A DNA stretch of 13,895 bases from Chloroflexota bacterium. Lineage in GTDB: Bacteria; Chloroflexota; Anaerolineae; Anaerolineales; Villigracilaceae. Made by a program: the position numbers and the translations under genes. Location of the stretch: the NCBI GenBank assembly GCA_021823555.1, contig JAKANW010000020.1, positions 1 to 13,895 of the forward strand. The letters are read 5' to 3'. Below are positions 12,304 through 13,895 of this stretch, in pieces. The first letter of the stretch is position 1; the number at the start of each line of letters is the position of its first letter. The notes beneath the pieces were generated by a model. It searched no databases. It was given only the letters and a program-made list of their open reading frames with translations, and was not told the DNA's origin.

Positions 12304-13155
12304 ATGAACAAAAATCACTCACTTCGTATTTGGGCCACCATTTCCGTTTGTGGACTGGCCGCCCTGGCGTGCGGTCTGTATATAGATATGGGGCAGACGC
12401 CGGCTCCCACGCAGCCGCCATTCCAACTTCCGACCAGCATACCGCCGGTAACAGCGGCGATCCTGCCGACCAATCCGCCGGCCACCGCGGCGATCTCTCC
12501 AACGAATCCACCGGCTCCCCCCGCCCCGGATGCGGTCACACCCCCGCCCGCGGTGGAGGCCGCTGCGACGGCGGAGGCGAACAACGTGATGGCCGAAGTC
12601 CAGGATTATTACCAGAAGGGCTACCTGCCATTTCAGAACGGCCAGCTCCACGTGTTGGATGATTTCTCGAAGACATCCCCATCGCTCAACATCTTTGACT
12701 TTACGCGGACCCGCCAACAGGCGCAGGATTTCGCGCTTTGGGCGGATATTGAACTGGATAGCAGAGGCTTGACCACGTATCCAAACTATACGGGATGCGG
12801 GTTTGCCTACCGCGTGCAGAACAACAGCGACGGGTACACAGCCATCCTGACGAACGAGGCGGTGCGGCTGGGGTATTGCAGTAGCGGTATGCGTCAATGT
12901 GAACTGTTTGGCACAACCTTTGGAACGGGCAAAGTGAACGCGCCGAACAAGACAAAGACACAATTTTCACTGGTCGTGAACAAAGATATCGCCTACGTGC
13001 TCGTGGACGGCGTCCTAGTGGGTCAATACACCCTTTTTACGACCAAACTGTTGGGTATGGGAGAAATCTATTACGGCGCGGTCTCGAATCTCAATGCCGG
13101 CTATTGGACTTCGTGCCAAATCTCGAATGTGCGGGTGTGGGAGTCCAATCCATGA
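12304..13155 (+). CDS. Surface lipoprotein with Pro-rich linker and LamG-like domain
   Basis: This 283-residue protein is predicted to be exported and lipid-anchored. A basic start (M-N-K-N-H-S-L-R) is followed by a hydrophobic stretch and L-A-A-L-A-C (18-23), with Cys23 as the likely lipid-bearing residue; the -3 position is Ala, so the lipobox is not perfect. A Pro/Thr/Ala-rich linker (about 31-90) contains repeated P-T-N-P-P-A units. The globular part (about 105-283) alternates beta strands and includes F-A-L-W-A-D-I-E-L, G-C-G-F-A-Y-R-V and A-Y-V-L-V-D-G-V-L-V-G-Q-Y, as in LamG/concanavalin-like folds. Several cysteines there could form disulfides. A ligand, perhaps a polysaccharide, is only a guess. 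AGGAGG (12289-12294) supports the ATG. Confidence 0.75.
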   Translation: MNKNHSLRIWATISVCGLAALACGLYIDMGQTPAPTQPPFQLPTSIPPVTAAILPTNPPATAAISPTNPPAPPAPDAVTPPPAVEAAATAEANNVMAEVQDYYQKGYLPFQNGQLHVLDDFSKTSPSLNIFDFTRTRQQAQDFALWADIELDSRGLTTYPNYTGCGFAYRVQNNSDGYTAILTNEAVRLGYCSSGMRQCELFGTTFGTGKVNAPNKTKTQFSLVVNKDIAYVLVDGVLVGQYTLFTTKLLGMGEIYYGAVSNLNAGYWTSCQISNVRVWESNP

Positions 13156-13161
13156 GAGAAA

Positions 13162-13184
13162 CGGGTGGGAAAGACCCTCACCCG
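13162..13184 (+). terminator. Terminator-like hairpin after the lipoprotein gene
   Basis: CGGGTG (13162-13167) pairs with CACCCG (13179-13184), extended by GG/CC across one bulged T at 13178. It begins 6 bases after the stop codon. No U-run follows, so termination efficiency is uncertain. Confidence 0.4.
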
Positions 13185-13192
13185 CCGAAGGT

Positions 13193-13225
13193 TCCCCAAA
13201 TGCCAAACAATATGGAGTTTGGGGA
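13193..13225. repeat. Second hairpin before the DUF7670-like gene
   Basis: TCCCCAAA (13193-13200) pairs perfectly with TTTGGGGA (13218-13225), an 8-bp stem with a 17-base loop. It lies between the lipoprotein gene and the promoter at 13247-13274 and could act in either direction. Confidence 0.45.
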
Positions 13226-13246
13226 GGGGAATGTATGGCGCTCAAC

Positions 13247-13274
13247 TTGAAATATAACCAAGGCGTGCTATGAT
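13247..13274 (+). promoter_or_regulatory. Extended -10 sigma70 promoter
   Basis: TTGAAA (13247-13252) and TATGAT (13269-13274) are separated by 16 bases, and TGC just before the -10 box (13266-13268) gives an extended -10. The downstream ATG is at 13292 with GGAGG at 13282-13286, so the leader would be about 10 bases. Confidence 0.65.
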
Positions 13275-13291
13275 GGTTGTGGGAGGACGCC

Positions 13292-13651
13292 ATGGATAAA
13301 TCCCTCAAACAAATTCTGTTCTGGACGCCGCGCATAGCAGGCATCCTGTTCATATTGTTCATCGGTCTGTTCACCCTGGATATTTTCTCGATGAACCTCG
13401 GATTCTGGGGCACCATCGTTGGACTGTCCATGCACCTGACCCCTTCCATTTTGTTGACCGTCGCACTCATCCTTGCCTGGAAGTGGGAATGGGTGGGCGC
13501 GGTGCTGTTTATCGGGTGGGCAGTTTGGTACGTCGCGAGCGCACGCGGATTCGACTGGTCCACCTACGCGCTCATCGCAGGCCTGCCCGCATTGATCGGC
13601 TTGCTTTTCCTTGCAGGCTGGATCTGGAGGAAGCAAATTCGAATGAATTGA
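13292..13651 (+). CDS. Four-helix membrane protein (119 aa), DUF7670-like
   Basis: The product has four membrane helices at about 12-33, 42-62, 66-84 and 91-112. The opening I-L-F-W-T-P-R-I-A-G-I-L-F-I-L-F (8-23), the H-L-T-P-S at 48-52 and W-K-W-E-W-V-G near 63-69 recall a widespread uncharacterised membrane family (DUF7670-type, from memory). No function is known to me. GGAGG at 13282-13286 lies five bases before the ATG; an upstream in-frame GTG (13277) would overlap the transcription start region and is rejected. It has its own promoter (13247-13274). Confidence 0.78.
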   Translation: MDKSLKQILFWTPRIAGILFILFIGLFTLDIFSMNLGFWGTIVGLSMHLTPSILLTVALILAWKWEWVGAVLFIGWAVWYVASARGFDWSTYALIAGLPALIGLLFLAGWIWRKQIRMN

Positions 13652-13738
13652 GCACGCAGGGACAACAAAACCTCATCCTTACGCCTTTCCTCGTCCCGTT
13701 CGTGTGGCGGCGGAATCACGGGACTGAATCACGAGACC
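13652..13738. repeat. Gap with a short direct repeat
   Basis: AATCACGGGA (13714-13723) and AATCACGAGA (13727-13736) are 10-base near-identical units 13 bases apart, just before the candidate TTG start at 13739. They could form a binding site for a regulator or be chance. Confidence 0.2.
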
Positions 13739-13895
13739 TTGAAGAGAGCGATCTGCGCTTCTCTTCGTTTGTGTGCTGGGGGCTCTAGGGGGATCGCGGC
13801 CGTTGGCGTGTTGGCCTTCCTGATCGTGTTCATCCGGCCCTCCATTCTGATCTGCCTTGCTCCGTGGAAGTTGACCGAACTGACCGCGCGGAGAT
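13739..13895 (+). CDS. N-terminal fragment of a probable membrane or exported protein
   Basis: The frame is open from 13739 to the right edge and beyond. Starting at TTG 13739, the product begins L-K-R-A-I-C-A-S-L-R, then has a hydrophobic helix (about 19-32: I-A-A-V-G-V-L-A-F-L-I-V-F-I) followed by R-P-S-I-L-I-C-L-A-P-W-K-L-T-E-L-T-A-R-R. The basic start plus single helix suits a membrane anchor or signal peptide. There is no clear ribosome site, so the exact start is uncertain; GTG 13808 would be a shorter option. No family is recognised from this short part. Confidence 0.45.
   Translation, partial: MKRAICASLRLCAGGSRGIAAVGVLAFLIVFIRPSILICLAPWKLTELTARR

Noticed and set aside
12216..12662. 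Plus-strand 148-codon frame overlapping the lipoprotein start
   Set aside because: It is Gly/Arg/Pro-rich with no ribosome site and is out of frame with the lipoprotein gene, which has a signal peptide and AGGAGG.
1..13895. CRISPR array, insertion sequence or prophage
   Set aside because: No regularly spaced direct repeats, transposase-like DDE frame or phage structural gene was seen on either strand. The repeats found are isolated palindromes.

Overview
The window is a GC-rich bacterial chromosome segment of the kind found in Chloroflexota, most likely class Anaerolineae. This is an inference from gene content and style: a GT39-like membrane glycosyltransferase, an SLBB/HhH ComEA, a cytochrome b6-type bc complex, Pro/Thr-rich linkers, many small orphan membrane proteins, and intergenic DNA full of short palindromes. 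No rRNA, tRNA or CRISPR array is visible, and nothing looks like a transposase or phage gene.

Layout. (1) Positions 1-343 hold the 3' end of an M55-type D-aminopeptidase gene. (2) A 480-base leader region follows, with a strong sigma70-type promoter (455-482), a hairpin and two tiny candidate ORFs, leading into a bacterial SET-domain protein (827-1357). (3) A palindromic repeat/terminator (1417-1478) separates this from a compact plus-strand operon (1568-5222): membrane glycosyltransferase, CPBP-family membrane protein, GNAT acetyltransferase, ComEA DNA-uptake protein and SAM methyltransferase. (4) A short repeat-bearing convergent gap follows. (5) The minus strand carries an acyl-CoA dehydrogenase (5332-6477) and, upstream of it, a tightly overlapping five-gene respiratory operon read from 10237 to 6590: YwiC-like membrane protein, DUF2007 protein, DsrE/YedF-like protein, a fused cytochrome c-cytochrome b polypeptide and a Rieske protein. 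(6) From 10238 to the right edge the window becomes accessory in character: small membrane or surface proteins of unknown function, mostly with their own promoter, separated by palindromic repeats and a pentapeptide-repeat gene fragment.

Function. The most coherent system is the minus-strand operon. Its two last genes encode a minimal quinol:acceptor oxidoreductase: one polypeptide carries a secreted c-type haem domain, a b6-type four-helix di-haem core and a subunit-IV-like C-terminal part, and the second is the Rieske iron-sulfur protein. The three leading genes overlap each other or the fusion gene by a few bases or sit 3 bases from it, so they are probably co-translated, and their link to the complex is unexplained. 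The promoter-proximal gene appears to start from a leaderless transcript.

The best leads for novelty are the c-b fusion with its unusual CX4CH motif and non-PEWY quinol-site motif, the conserved-looking operon around it, two copies of a long palindromic element, a pair of hairpins with a compensatory base change, and two promoters sharing 14 identical bases.
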